Assembly: GCA_024256265.1 (NCBI GenBank)
Contig: JACGUK010000024.1
Span: forward strand, 1-42,326
Reading direction: 5' to 3'
From: an archaeon
Lineage (GTDB): Archaea; Thermoproteota; Nitrososphaeria; Nitrososphaerales; JACAEJ01
Length of the DNA stretch: 42,326 bases
A program made the translations under genes and the position numbers. Numbering within the stretch: position 1 is the stretch's first letter; each line of letters begins with the position of its first letter. The notes beneath the pieces are model-generated. The model was not told the origin of the DNA. It ran no database searches and saw only the letters and a program-made list of their open reading frames with translations. Below are positions 1 to 7,615 of this stretch, piece after piece.

Positions 1-440
1 AGCATGCATTTCATGACCCTTAGGATATTCTAAGCGGAATCTTCATTTCAGTTAGTAAAATATCTTTTGCCTTTAAGAAGAAAATCTTTTTCTTCTTAGA
101 TTTAGATATGGCGGGCCCGCCGGTCTTCACACCTAGTTAGGTGCGAGTCCTAATTCTCGACCTCTGGATATGGTGCGAGGGTGGGACGACCTACCGTTAT
201 CCTTACGTTGCGCTTGGCGTTACACACGGAAGTCCAACGAAGGGAGAGATAACCTCGATTTCCAATGCGTCTTTAATTTTCCAGTAACCAATTGTGTCAG
301 ATCTGGTTTCTTTCTACTAGATAACATCTAAAGGATTAACCCAAATAATAATGCATGCCGAAGAATGCCTAAAAATCCTTGGTAGTGGAAAACTTATTTC
401 TTAATCTAAATATCCTGTTTTTAGGAAGTTGGTGTGACGC
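1..440. other. non-coding stretch with GC-rich, tRNA-arm-like segment
   Basis: No convincing protein gene is seen here. Positions about 105-265 are distinctly GC-richer than the surroundings, as structured RNAs often are in AT-rich archaea. Inside it are a perfect 12-bp palindrome at 110-121 (GGCGGGCCCGCC), a short hairpin at 129-142, and at 137-153 a 5-bp stem (TTAGG/CCTAA) enclosing the 7-nt loop TGCGAGT. That is the geometry of a tRNA T-arm with one change from TTCGAGT. No matching acceptor 5' strand or anticodon arm was found, so this is not called a tRNA. It could be an undescribed ncRNA or a tRNA 3' fragment left by integration. Confidence 0.3.
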
Positions 441-956
441 TTGGAGACATTCTTAAGCGAGAACGCTTTTATTTCTATGGTTACCGCAGCTGTAGAGGCT
501 TATCCTCAAGAAACACTTGGAGTTCTTATTGGGCTAAGAACAGCTGCAAAGATTTTGATCCAATATGCAGTAGCTTATCAGACTGCTAAGAGAGCTCGTC
601 ATAAAGTTGAAGCGCATCTAAAACGAAGCCAAAGAACGAATCATTTTTTGCAGGAGGTCACGCATCTGGAAGTTGTTGGAGACTTCCACTCCCATCCAGA
701 GGTCTCTGTAGACAAAATATCCAGTGCAATGCTAAGTAAAACTGATAAAGATTCCATAGTAGTGAAACACTTGGGAATGGTTGTCGCAATTGATAAAGAC
801 GCAAAGAAACGTGAATGGAAGCATCTTCCTAAAGGATCCTTAAAAGGATGCGTGTTCCCTTACAGCCTGAAAATAACATCATGGTTCAAGATGAAAGGGG
901 ACAAGATTGAGATTGCCAAGATTCACTGCCCATTCGCTCTTGGTTTGGGACGATAG
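441..956 (+). CDS. JAMM/JAB (MPN) metallopeptidase-like protein
   Basis: 171 aa. The N-terminal part has the Glu of MPN domains (QETLGVLIG, about residues 23-31), and near residues 80-85 the zinc-ligand motif GDFHSHPE (HxHP) is present. The following Ser-x2-Asp (SKTD) exists but lies about six residues further away than in the classical HxHx7Sx2D spacing, so zinc binding is likely but not certain. JAB enzymes cut isopeptide or peptide bonds after ubiquitin-like tails, and in type II CBASS the JAB protein Cap3 removes conjugates from the CD-NTase. No E1/E2 gene lies near it here. The start is TTG with GGTG just upstream. It stands alone, about 1.6 kb ahead of the OGG-QueC-TGT operon. A DNA-repair RadC-like role is less likely because RadC's N-terminal HhH part is absent. 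Confidence 0.7.
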   Translation: METFLSENAFISMVTAAVEAYPQETLGVLIGLRTAAKILIQYAVAYQTAKRARHKVEAHLKRSQRTNHFLQEVTHLEVVGDFHSHPEVSVDKISSAMLSKTDKDSIVVKHLGMVVAIDKDAKKREWKHLPKGSLKGCVFPYSLKITSWFKMKGDKIEIAKIHCPFALGLGR

Positions 957-1282
957 TATGTTCATGACACGCAATCGAATATCTTTATAGTAAACTATAT
1001 TTTTATTCAATCTAGTTTTTTAACGATTCTAGAGTAAGAAGGCTTGATAACCCTTATCGATGCAGTTGCTCAAAGCTCCGGGAGACTTAGGCTACGATCC
1101 TGTTTTTTGCATCCACATCTATAAGCTGAAAAGTAGCATATGATATATGTACCTAATTATACTAATTATCTAATCATTGAAGATTGTTTCAGCCAGACCT
1201 AGCGATGTTGGAGATGTTCTGCGTCGATACAAATCCTCACTTTTCGACTCTACTAAACTGGGATGGGGTTCGCCCAACCTTC
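957..1282. other. intergenic stretch, nothing recognised
   Basis: About 325 bp between the JAB gene and the 3' end of the reverse-strand NUDIX gene. An open frame at 1184-1369 mostly overlaps the NUDIX gene antisense and looks like chance. No repeat or clear promoter was seen beyond AT-rich runs near 985-1020 and 1140-1175. Confidence 0.4.
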
Positions 1283-1726
1283 CTATTCTACGTTGAAGCT
1301 ACTTTGATAGACCCGGAGGGACTCACGCACCACTCCCTGAGTAGAAGGCGCAAGAGGGTATTCTCCTAGCTCGTTTGGAGTTACCCAAGCGTAGTCTGTA
1401 TGTTCCCTAGGGCTAAGCTTAATGGTTCTCCTTTCTCTTAGATTAATAATATACGAGATCTCGATGGTGTGTCGCTCCATTTTCCTAGATTTCGTCATAT
1501 AATGTGTAGCGTAGAATGGTCCCTCAGGCTTTGCATCAAGACCTGTTTCCTCTCGGATTTCCCTAACCACAGCCTCTTGAGGCCCTTCCCCGAATCTTAC
1601 TTTCCCTGAAGGAATCTCCCATCTCCCAGCGGCGTCCTTTTCCTTGGGGTGACGTTTAAGGAGCAACACTTTGCCTTGATTCATTATTATGGCGGACACT
1701 ACAACACTCTGCTGTCTGTTACACAA
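1283..1726 (-). CDS. NUDIX hydrolase
   Basis: 147 aa, a complete single-domain NUDIX protein. The Nudix box (G-x5-E-x7-REUxEExGU) reads at about residues 41-63 as GKVRFGEG followed by AVVREIREETGL, with all metal-binding Glu residues present. The family hydrolyses nucleoside diphosphates linked to another group; the substrate cannot be read from the sequence. The start is TTG with GGTGAGGTAA just upstream. The gene lies 11 bp downstream of the reverse-strand two-TM gene, so the two probably form a short operon divergent from the OGG-QueC-TGT genes. In that setting it could clean up modified nucleotides, but this is inference from position only. Confidence 0.88.
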   Translation of the reverse strand: MCNRQQSVVVSAIIMNQGKVLLLKRHPKEKDAAGRWEIPSGKVRFGEGPQEAVVREIREETGLDAKPEGPFYATHYMTKSRKMERHTIEISYIINLRERRTIKLSPREHTDYAWVTPNELGEYPLAPSTQGVVRESLRVYQSSFNVE

Positions 1727-1737
1727 ATTACCTCACC

Positions 1738-2577
1738 CTATTCGACAAACTTCTGAATCCTCCACTCCCCTTTGAATACTTCAACGCGCACTATCCTTGC
1801 AGGGTATTTGCTGTTAAACTTGTTACCTTGGCTAAGATTATCTAAATGATCAATAAGAGCCTGAACAGCTGCAGCTGTTCCCTCCCTATTCAACCCGAAG
1901 GCAACAATCATTATCTTGTGCTGGTTGTAGATGCTTGGTATCGCCTCCACTATGCCAAATTCCCTTCCCACATAACGTTTGCCTGAAATCATTGAACAGA
2001 TTACCTTGTCGGTTATCCCGGGCTGAGAGATCTGGGCTAATTGTATGGGAAGCTCATGATTTGCTTGATAAGTTAATTCGTTAACAAGCGGGCCTCCTAT
2101 TAGTATAAGATTTCGTGTTTGTCGTTCTTCCTCACTAACCTCAGTATCAGCTTTTAGATTTGTTAGACCGTATTTATCACAAAGCCTCTTCGCGGAATCC
2201 CAGTCCTCTTTGACCGCACTTCTACTGTAGGGTCCGTGCGATCTTGTCGATCCTACGACGACAATACAATCTTGTAGGTTCTGAATAACAGACCTAAATT
2301 CGATTCCCCTAAAGTCTTCAGGTCTCAAGACTTTCAGAGGTTGAATAAGCTGTGCACCAGCAATACCCTTCAGCTTTTCTGTAAGCCATATGTTGAAACC
2401 TATTAAACCTAGCAGAGTTAATAGGAGGATAGCTGTTTCTAGCAAGAGGAAAATAAGTGGGAGCTGATCTCGGAACCAAAGGATTAGAAGAATAGATATT
2501 GAAACCAGACTCACGAGTGATCTGAGCGCAACGAGCATTTTGGCTACTTTCCTGAAAACCTGCTTAATTGATTGCAT
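1738..2577 (-). CDS. two-TM protein with Rossmann-like S-layer-type C-terminal domain
   Basis: 279 aa. Two hydrophobic helices lie at about residues 13-34 and 38-63, followed by a soluble domain. That domain has VVVGSTRSHGPYS, then NLILIGGPLVN and a C-terminal block with FGLNREGTAAA. The IGGPxxN and GTxAA blocks resemble the C-terminal ligand-binding-like domain found in archaeal S-layer-type proteins. The protein is probably membrane-anchored with the domain facing the cytosol. Its start lies only 14 bp from the ATG of the divergent glycosylase gene, so the promoters of both overlap the coding sequences. Next to CBASS-type genes, a two-TM protein with a sensing domain could be the membrane effector; this is inference. 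The biochemical function is unknown. Confidence 0.7.
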   Translation of the reverse strand: MQSIKQVFRKVAKMLVALRSLVSLVSISILLILWFRDQLPLIFLLLETAILLLTLLGLIGFNIWLTEKLKGIAGAQLIQPLKVLRPEDFRGIEFRSVIQNLQDCIVVVGSTRSHGPYSRSAVKEDWDSAKRLCDKYGLTNLKADTEVSEEERQTRNLILIGGPLVNELTYQANHELPIQLAQISQPGITDKVICSMISGKRYVGREFGIVEAIPSIYNQHKIMIVAFGLNREGTAAAVQALIDHLDNLSQGNKFNSKYPARIVRVEVFKGEWRIQKFVE

Positions 2578-2591
2578 TGGAGATTTTACAC

Positions 2592-3557
2592 ATGCTAAGG
2601 AAATATAAATATTGGCGTCTTTGTCTAACTAGGGACCAGATAAAGGGTTTGACTGGAAAGGCAACGAAAGAGCTAATTGTTGACCATCTCTATGACTTGC
2701 CTTATGCAATAGCGTACGGAAAGATAACTTGGTTCTTGTGGCATCCCATAGATCAATCCCATCGAAGATGGGTAAACATTGTTTCAGGATTAGAAGTTAA
2801 ACAAGGTATGCGAGGAGGACCTGTTAGAATCCTAAGGCAAGGCACAGGCAACGGAATGAAGAAGCAACTGGGACTTTGGTTCGAACCTAATCACATGATC
2901 AAACAATTGCCTGACATGTTAAGGATGTTATATGAACTCTATCCAATGCGAATGCCTTGGGTATCGGAGCAAAGGTACTTTAGCGTACTGTTGGCTGCAG
3001 CAGTTCTATCTCCGCAGGTCTCTTGGGAGGTAAATTCGCGTTGGGTGCGGGTGCTACGAAACCTTTTCCGGAACAAAATTGAGAGAGTTGCTAACTATGA
3101 ACCTAGTGAGATCGAGGAGTTAATCAAATCTCGATGTCCAGAAGTTAGAAGACTTGGATACCATTCAAGAGTTCTAGTCAGGGCCTTTCAAGATTTAACA
3201 GACAAGTTCCACGGGTCCAAAGAGCTTCTAAAGATGGAGGTGGCGGATGCCAGAAAAGCCTTACTCGGGATTTACGGAGTCGGCCCTAAAGTAGCTATGT
3301 TCTTGGTACAGGCAACCCATGGGGATCTAGCCGCAGCCTGCGTCGACAGGCATGTTTTTAGGAATGCTTTGAATCTGCAACTGGTTTCAGCCGATGCCGA
3401 ACCCTATTTTCCCAACTGGTGCCAAAGATACATTAATAACTGTAATCGATGTCCCTTCATGCTTAGGTGTGCAGCAGGACAGTTGATGACTCGATTTGAA
3501 GTTGCTACAATAGTTTCATCACTTCTATATTACCCTATGGCATGGGCTCCAGCTTAA
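2592..3557 (+). CDS. HhH-GPD DNA glycosylase/lyase with Fe-S cluster (OGG/EndoIII-like; type IV CBASS Cap11-like)
   Basis: 321 aa from ATG 2592; an in-frame TTG at 2568 would add 8 residues. The C-terminal half carries the helix-hairpin-helix LLGIYGVGPKVAMFL, with Lys at the position of the catalytic Lys of bifunctional glycosylases, then ACVDRHVFR with the catalytic Asp of the VDxHV motif. Near the C-terminus the cysteines follow C-x6-C-x2-C-x5-C exactly, the endonuclease III [4Fe-4S] signature. The N-terminal about 130 residues are unassigned. The enzyme should excise a modified base and nick DNA. It is the first gene of an operon followed by QueC-like and TGT-like genes, and this OGG-QueC-TGT set is the known ancillary set of type IV CBASS. 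A TATA-like CTTAATTG about 27 nt upstream suggests a leaderless transcript. Confidence 0.85.
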   Translation: MLRKYKYWRLCLTRDQIKGLTGKATKELIVDHLYDLPYAIAYGKITWFLWHPIDQSHRRWVNIVSGLEVKQGMRGGPVRILRQGTGNGMKKQLGLWFEPNHMIKQLPDMLRMLYELYPMRMPWVSEQRYFSVLLAAAVLSPQVSWEVNSRWVRVLRNLFRNKIERVANYEPSEIEELIKSRCPEVRRLGYHSRVLVRAFQDLTDKFHGSKELLKMEVADARKALLGIYGVGPKVAMFLVQATHGDLAAACVDRHVFRNALNLQLVSADAEPYFPNWCQRYINNCNRCPFMLRCAAGQLMTRFEVATIVSSLLYYPMAWAPA

Positions 3558-3618
3558 AGTCTAGGCTACAAAATATATGGCAGTCAGACTACGATATTCA
3601 TTCAGATAGTGACTTTAG

Positions 3619-4263
3619 ATGAACTCGAAAAGACCTAGAATTGTGGCGCTGGTATCCGGTGGAACAGATTCAAGCACCCTACTTTATATGTGTATGGGTG
3701 GGGGTTTCGATGTGTATCCTTTATTCGTTAACTACGGCCAACTCTCATGCGCGCAGGAGCTAAAATCAGCAAAGATTGTGTGCGACCAACTAGATGCTCG
3801 AGCTCCCATGGTCTTGGAGGTTAAGATGATAGGTCGTCTCAGCCGGAACCAACTTACAGCCGCTGACTCCTCAGACCCGTTCTTCCCTCACAGGAATTTG
3901 ATGCTTCTGACTTTAGCAGCTGTTTACGCGCAGACATTAAACTGCTCAGCAATAGCCTTCGGAGCTGTAAGTGGATCAAATGTTCCTTTCCCCGATTGTT
4001 CCCCAATATTTATCCATAGCGCTACGAGAGCGTTAACCGAATCTTTTGGCCAACCTGTCAAAGTGTATGCTCCATACGCAAGCATAGACAAAGCAGAAGT
4101 AATTCGCTATGGTGCCTCAAAGGGCGTCCCGTACGAACTGACGTATTCCTGTTATTTAGGGTTACCAGAGCACTGTGGAAAGTGTCTTGCTTGCCAGAAT
4201 CGAAAGAATGCCTTCAAACTGGCTGGAATAAGTGATCCAACGAGGTACGCGCAATCTTGCTAA
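3619..4263 (+). CDS. QueC-like 7-cyano-7-deazaguanine synthase family protein (type IV CBASS Cap9-like)
   Basis: 214 aa, typical QueC length. The N-terminus has the PP-loop VALVSGGTDSSTLLY, and FVNYGQLS corresponds to the QueC FDYGQ region. The C-terminus holds the zinc motif C-x7-C-x2-C-x2-C (CYLGLPEHCGKCLAC). Classical QueC converts 7-carboxy-7-deazaguanine to preQ0 using ATP and ammonia. A housekeeping copy normally serves archaeosine synthesis. This copy lies between a DNA glycosylase and a TGT-like gene, the context of type IV CBASS Cap9 or of 7-deazaguanine DNA-modification clusters. From memory, Cap9-type QueC has recently been reported to couple a deazaguanine to a partner protein's N-terminus. 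It overlaps the next gene by 7 nt. Confidence 0.87.
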   Translation: MNSKRPRIVALVSGGTDSSTLLYMCMGGGFDVYPLFVNYGQLSCAQELKSAKIVCDQLDARAPMVLEVKMIGRLSRNQLTAADSSDPFFPHRNLMLLTLAAVYAQTLNCSAIAFGAVSGSNVPFPDCSPIFIHSATRALTESFGQPVKVYAPYASIDKAEVIRYGASKGVPYELTYSCYLGLPEHCGKCLACQNRKNAFKLAGISDPTRYAQSC

Positions 4264-5318
4264 GGACGATTCTTCTTAGGGGTAGGCCGTTGCGGACACC
4301 GGCCTTCGTCCCGTCCATATCAAGTGCCACAACCCCCCATAGCGAGCCTATGATTGTAGAGAAAATCATAGACTCGCTCCGAAGCACACAAGTTCCTTCT
4401 TTGATGGTCTCTGTCTACGATCTTGTGCAAAGTTCGGGGATATTTCATAAATATGCCAAAGATTGTTTTAATTCAGGCCAATCGATGCGCAAGGCCCTAG
4501 GTCTGGCTAATGGCACTGTTATTTTTCTGGACAGTGGTGCATACGAGTTGCAACATTTTGAAGCTATGGAATGGTATGACCCTCTCGATGTCTATGCAGT
4601 TCAGAGAATGTTGAAGGGAGACGTCTTTGTCATCCTCGACTACCCTACAAATAGTGCTTTATCATCAGCCGATAATCAAAAAAGGATCGAAAAGACGATA
4701 GACTCCGCTCGGCAGATAGCTAACTGGCATACAGGGGCAGTCTCACTCATGGCCATAGCTCACGGATATGATGAAGAATCCTTGGTTGAATGTGCAGGTA
4801 AGCTTGCTCAAATAGATGAAATCGACATAATTGGAGTTTCCTCAAGAGAACCCTTGGGCCAACCTCTTGTGATGCGGCTAGCCGCCCTCTTAAGGCTGAG
4901 AGAGACCATTGTGAAACGGTCAAGCGAGTTGGCCTTGCACCTGTTGGCAGCTGGTGATATTACCTTATGGCCTATATACTCATTGCTTGGTGTAGACCTA
5001 TTCGACTCAACTAACTGGATTGACAGAGTAGCTACTCCGTTCCAACCACAATGGACGCCCCTGACAGATCTAAAAGAAGATGAACTATGCACTTGCGCGA
5101 CATGCAAACAATTCCCTGACAAATCTTTGCATCAGGTGATTGCCAGTGACCCCTATAACAGATTGACACATAACCTTAATATTGTGTTTGAAGTTATGAC
5201 TAAAATCAGAAAGGCTATAAGAGATGGTAAGGGATATGAACTCGCATTTGAGTACTGTGGGGAAGTTTGCACCAAACTGGAAGCTCTTCTTGGAAAAAGG
5301 GTTGATCGGCTTACCTAA
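4257..5318 (+). CDS. TGT-like base-exchange enzyme (type IV CBASS Cap10-like or DpdA-like)
   Basis: 353 aa, one TIM-barrel TGT domain without the PUA-containing C-terminal part of archaeal tRNA TGT. Visible family features are RTPAFVPSIS at the N-terminus, VIFLDSGAYE with the first catalytic Asp (about residue 90), GVDLFDSTNW with the second Asp (nucleophile position), and a zinc site CTCATC with a downstream His in RLTHNL. TGT enzymes exchange guanine for a 7-deazaguanine in tRNA; DpdA homologues do so in DNA. The short, divergent form and the neighbours argue against a housekeeping tRNA enzyme. The start is TTG 4257 within the end of the QueC gene; ATC 4254, three bases upstream behind GAGGTA, is another candidate. 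The overlap implies translational coupling with QueC. Confidence 0.82.
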   Translation: MLRTILLRGRPLRTPAFVPSISSATTPHSEPMIVEKIIDSLRSTQVPSLMVSVYDLVQSSGIFHKYAKDCFNSGQSMRKALGLANGTVIFLDSGAYELQHFEAMEWYDPLDVYAVQRMLKGDVFVILDYPTNSALSSADNQKRIEKTIDSARQIANWHTGAVSLMAIAHGYDEESLVECAGKLAQIDEIDIIGVSSREPLGQPLVMRLAALLRLRETIVKRSSELALHLLAAGDITLWPIYSLLGVDLFDSTNWIDRVATPFQPQWTPLTDLKEDELCTCATCKQFPDKSLHQVIASDPYNRLTHNLNIVFEVMTKIRKAIRDGKGYELAFEYCGEVCTKLEALLGKRVDRLT

Positions 5319-5339
5319 TCATGGACCGGAGGTGAATCG

Positions 5340-6356
5340 ATAACGGGCGGAGGAGGAGGACAGCCATTTCGTCCGACCGGGGCTGGAGCTACAGGCGCCC
5401 CATCTAAACCGGATCTTTTTGAAAGAATACGTCAGTTGCTTACAGTACAAAGGCAAGAGATAGCCACCCAAGAGGATCTAAACCAAAAGCTCAGAGCCGT
5501 CGAGAGGGAAGTGGTTCAAGCCATTAATACGAGCAAGGACAAGGCAGATCCATGCATCAATGACCACGGAGCCGAACATGGCAAAAGAGTTGCCCAGCAT
5601 ATGGAGACAGTCGAAGACGTTCTTGAAGACATCAGCCTCGCTGGGAGCTATCTAGATCGTCCTCTGACACCTGAGGAGAAATTCATACTAAAAGTAGCAG
5701 CTCATACGCACGATATAGGAAGAGCTTTCGGTGCAGACGAAAACCACCCGCAGGTAAGTGCGGAGTACATTCGCAATAATACTGGGTTGCCTTTGACAGA
5801 CGCCCAGCGACGTGTGATTGCACTCCTCACTCTACTTCACGCAGATGGAGTCACGCGAAGAATGTTTGGAACTGACGATCTTGCTGAACTGGCAAGGAGA
5901 GGTATGATAAGCAAGCGGGAAGCCTATTTGGCCTCAATCCTAAGGGTAGCTGATGCTCTTGACTTAGGAAAAAAAAGAATTCGTCATAACACACGTGGCG
6001 ACAGTCAGGATGATACTTTAAAGCTCATAAACAATTTGCCGCCACGCGAAAGAATGCAGAAGCTTTCACATTTGAATGGTCATAGAGGCATCTATGGGGC
6101 ATACTTCTCAAATAGGAATGGTAGGCTAACGCTTGAAATCACTTTGGATAAGTCCGAGCTCCCATCCCACGGGCGAGACGTAGCTAATCGAATAAGGGAT
6201 CTTCTTCGTGACAACGCCGCGTCTATTGTTGATAAGCAGTACACTGTTAGATTTTCCGGCTTAGAACTCCAAGCAGTGCAGCAATGGTACGATGAGAACC
6301 AAGATACGCTCTATGAGGAGCTGGAGGGCATGGATGTAAAGATTGGAGGCGCCTAG
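5340..6356 (+). CDS. HD-domain phosphohydrolase with glycine-rich N-terminal tail
   Basis: About 338 aa if started at ATA 5340, 306 aa if started at TTG 5436. HD motifs are DHGAEHGKRV, then AAHTHDIGR (the HD pair), a later LLHADG, and RVADALDLGKK with the last Asp, so the metal site looks intact. The reading frame is open from a TAA at 5316. A strong site GGAGGTGA ends 5 nt before ATA 5340, and no ATG, GTG or TTG occurs before 5436. Read from 5340 the protein begins (M)TGGGGGQPFRP, a flexible Gly/Pro tail. HD enzymes hydrolyse nucleotides or cyclic nucleotides; the substrate is unknown. It follows the TGT-like gene by 21 nt and may be the partner or substrate of the deazaguanine enzymes, replacing the usual CD-NTase. 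Confidence 0.85.
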   Translation: MTGGGGGQPFRPTGAGATGAPSKPDLFERIRQLLTVQRQEIATQEDLNQKLRAVEREVVQAINTSKDKADPCINDHGAEHGKRVAQHMETVEDVLEDISLAGSYLDRPLTPEEKFILKVAAHTHDIGRAFGADENHPQVSAEYIRNNTGLPLTDAQRRVIALLTLLHADGVTRRMFGTDDLAELARRGMISKREAYLASILRVADALDLGKKRIRHNTRGDSQDDTLKLINNLPPRERMQKLSHLNGHRGIYGAYFSNRNGRLTLEITLDKSELPSHGRDVANRIRDLLRDNAASIVDKQYTVRFSGLELQAVQQWYDENQDTLYEELEGMDVKIGGA

Positions 6357-6375
6357 ACAGGTGGAAGAGCGAGAC

Positions 6376-7587
6376 ATGGAATTCAAACCTTCGACTAGGT
6401 TCCCTGAAATCCTAACCGACAGCCTTAGTATCTTGGACTTCGAAAAATGCCTTGACTTCTATGTTAGCATAATGGAGAAATGGGGTGATGATGTTTCGAC
6501 CCACATGAAAGTTGGGGAGGACGGGTTTGCTTTATCAAGTGATAAAGTCACTGTACGCAATCTTATAATTAAATCAGGAGGTTACGAATGGCTAGACTAC
6601 ATGTCTGCAACTTATCCTTCTCTATTCACGATAACAGCTGATTTCTCCAAAGGCCAACTGCGAATACGGGCTAAGGATAAGGCACTCCTTTCAGAGTTAG
6701 AGAGACTGTGGAGGAGCTCTAAGGGAGATGTAAGGGCATCTGAGGAGTTATTCGAGCTTTCTCTGAGCACTGAAGCCAAGAAATTTATCTTAAGATGTGT
6801 CAATGAAGAAGGAAGTCTGATTGAAGCCGGTCAAGAAAAACTACCCTTCGATAAATCGCATGTACTACTGGCTCATGATAAGGTTGGATTACAACCTATT
6901 ATTCGACACTTTGGCCAGTATCTTACAAGGAACCAAAATGAAGATGGTGGTTGGGGATATCGAGTAGGTGAGAAGAGTCAAGTTGCGCCTACAGCAAGTA
7001 GTCTCATATTCCTTATAAAAAGTAGTCTAGAGAAGGAATTCAGCTCAGTGGTAGAGAAGGGCGCAACGTTCCTAGCTAACGAACAGAACTCTGATGGTTC
7101 TTGGGTTTCAAACGGCACAAAAGGATATTGCACTGCTATCGCTGCTATAGGTATCAGTCTCTCACAAAAGTATCCCGACCGTATAGCGCAATCTGTACCA
7201 TGGATTAAAGAATGGATTAGCCATGCTAAGCCGGGCGACCTAGACCATACAATATTTACCCTATTGGGGGAGTCATCAATTCTTGATGAGGGATTTATGA
7301 GGAGTATTGCTAAGCGGTTCGTTTGTTATTTCGAGCAACATGATGAATCCAAGTACACGTTAGACGTTATCTCGTTAAGTACGGTACTTGTTTCTTTATC
7401 GATGATAAGAAAAACTAGAGACGAACCATTATACAAACGTGCTGTGCAACACCTTTCAACTCTTCGAAACAAGGATGGAGGATGGCCTCCGAACAAGGGG
7501 TCAGAAAGCTCACTTAGTGCTACAATACTTGCCCTCTCTACCATTGAGCAAACAAAACGGTCCGAGATAAGTAGTCCTGGTAATTGA
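6376..7587 (+). CDS. alpha/alpha-toroid (prenyltransferase/terpene-cyclase-fold) repeat protein
   Basis: 403 aa from ATG 6376, preceded by AGGTGGAAG; an in-frame TTG at 6343 overlapping the HD gene would add 11 residues. The N-terminal about 150 residues match nothing I recognise. The C-terminal half has regularly spaced QW-type repeats (NEDGGWGYR, NSDGSWVS, NKDGGWPP) with helical stretches between, as in the alpha/alpha barrel shared by squalene cyclases, prenyltransferase beta subunits and complement-like proteins. The catalytic DxDD or zinc ligands of those enzymes are not evident, so it may be a binding scaffold rather than an enzyme. It is co-transcribed between the HD gene and the Hsp90-like ATPase gene. 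Confidence 0.72.
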   Translation: MEFKPSTRFPEILTDSLSILDFEKCLDFYVSIMEKWGDDVSTHMKVGEDGFALSSDKVTVRNLIIKSGGYEWLDYMSATYPSLFTITADFSKGQLRIRAKDKALLSELERLWRSSKGDVRASEELFELSLSTEAKKFILRCVNEEGSLIEAGQEKLPFDKSHVLLAHDKVGLQPIIRHFGQYLTRNQNEDGGWGYRVGEKSQVAPTASSLIFLIKSSLEKEFSSVVEKGATFLANEQNSDGSWVSNGTKGYCTAIAAIGISLSQKYPDRIAQSVPWIKEWISHAKPGDLDHTIFTLLGESSILDEGFMRSIAKRFVCYFEQHDESKYTLDVISLSTVLVSLSMIRKTRDEPLYKRAVQHLSTLRNKDGGWPPNKGSESSLSATILALSTIEQTKRSEISSPGN

Positions 7588-7615
7588 AAGAACTCAAGAA
7601 AGAGGACAGTTGAAA

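Noticed and set aside
110..265. A complete tRNA, SRP RNA or RNase P RNA
   Set aside because: Only a T-arm-like hairpin and a palindrome are seen; acceptor, D and anticodon arms, the SRP helix 8 signature and RNase P core motifs were not found.
1184..1369. 61-codon forward frame between JAB and NUDIX genes
   Set aside because: It overlaps the NUDIX gene antisense for about half its length, has no ribosome-binding site and no protein-like pattern.
4257..5318. Housekeeping archaeosine tRNA-guanine transglycosylase
   Set aside because: No PUA-containing C-terminal part, a divergent short protein, and a defence-type neighbourhood with glycosylase and second QueC.
2592..6356. Plain Dpd/7-deazaguanine DNA-modification (restriction) cluster
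   Set aside because: QueC and TGT would fit, but the Fe-S HhH glycosylase in first place and the lack of other dpd genes match the type IV CBASS ancillary trio better. DNA modification is kept only as an alternative.
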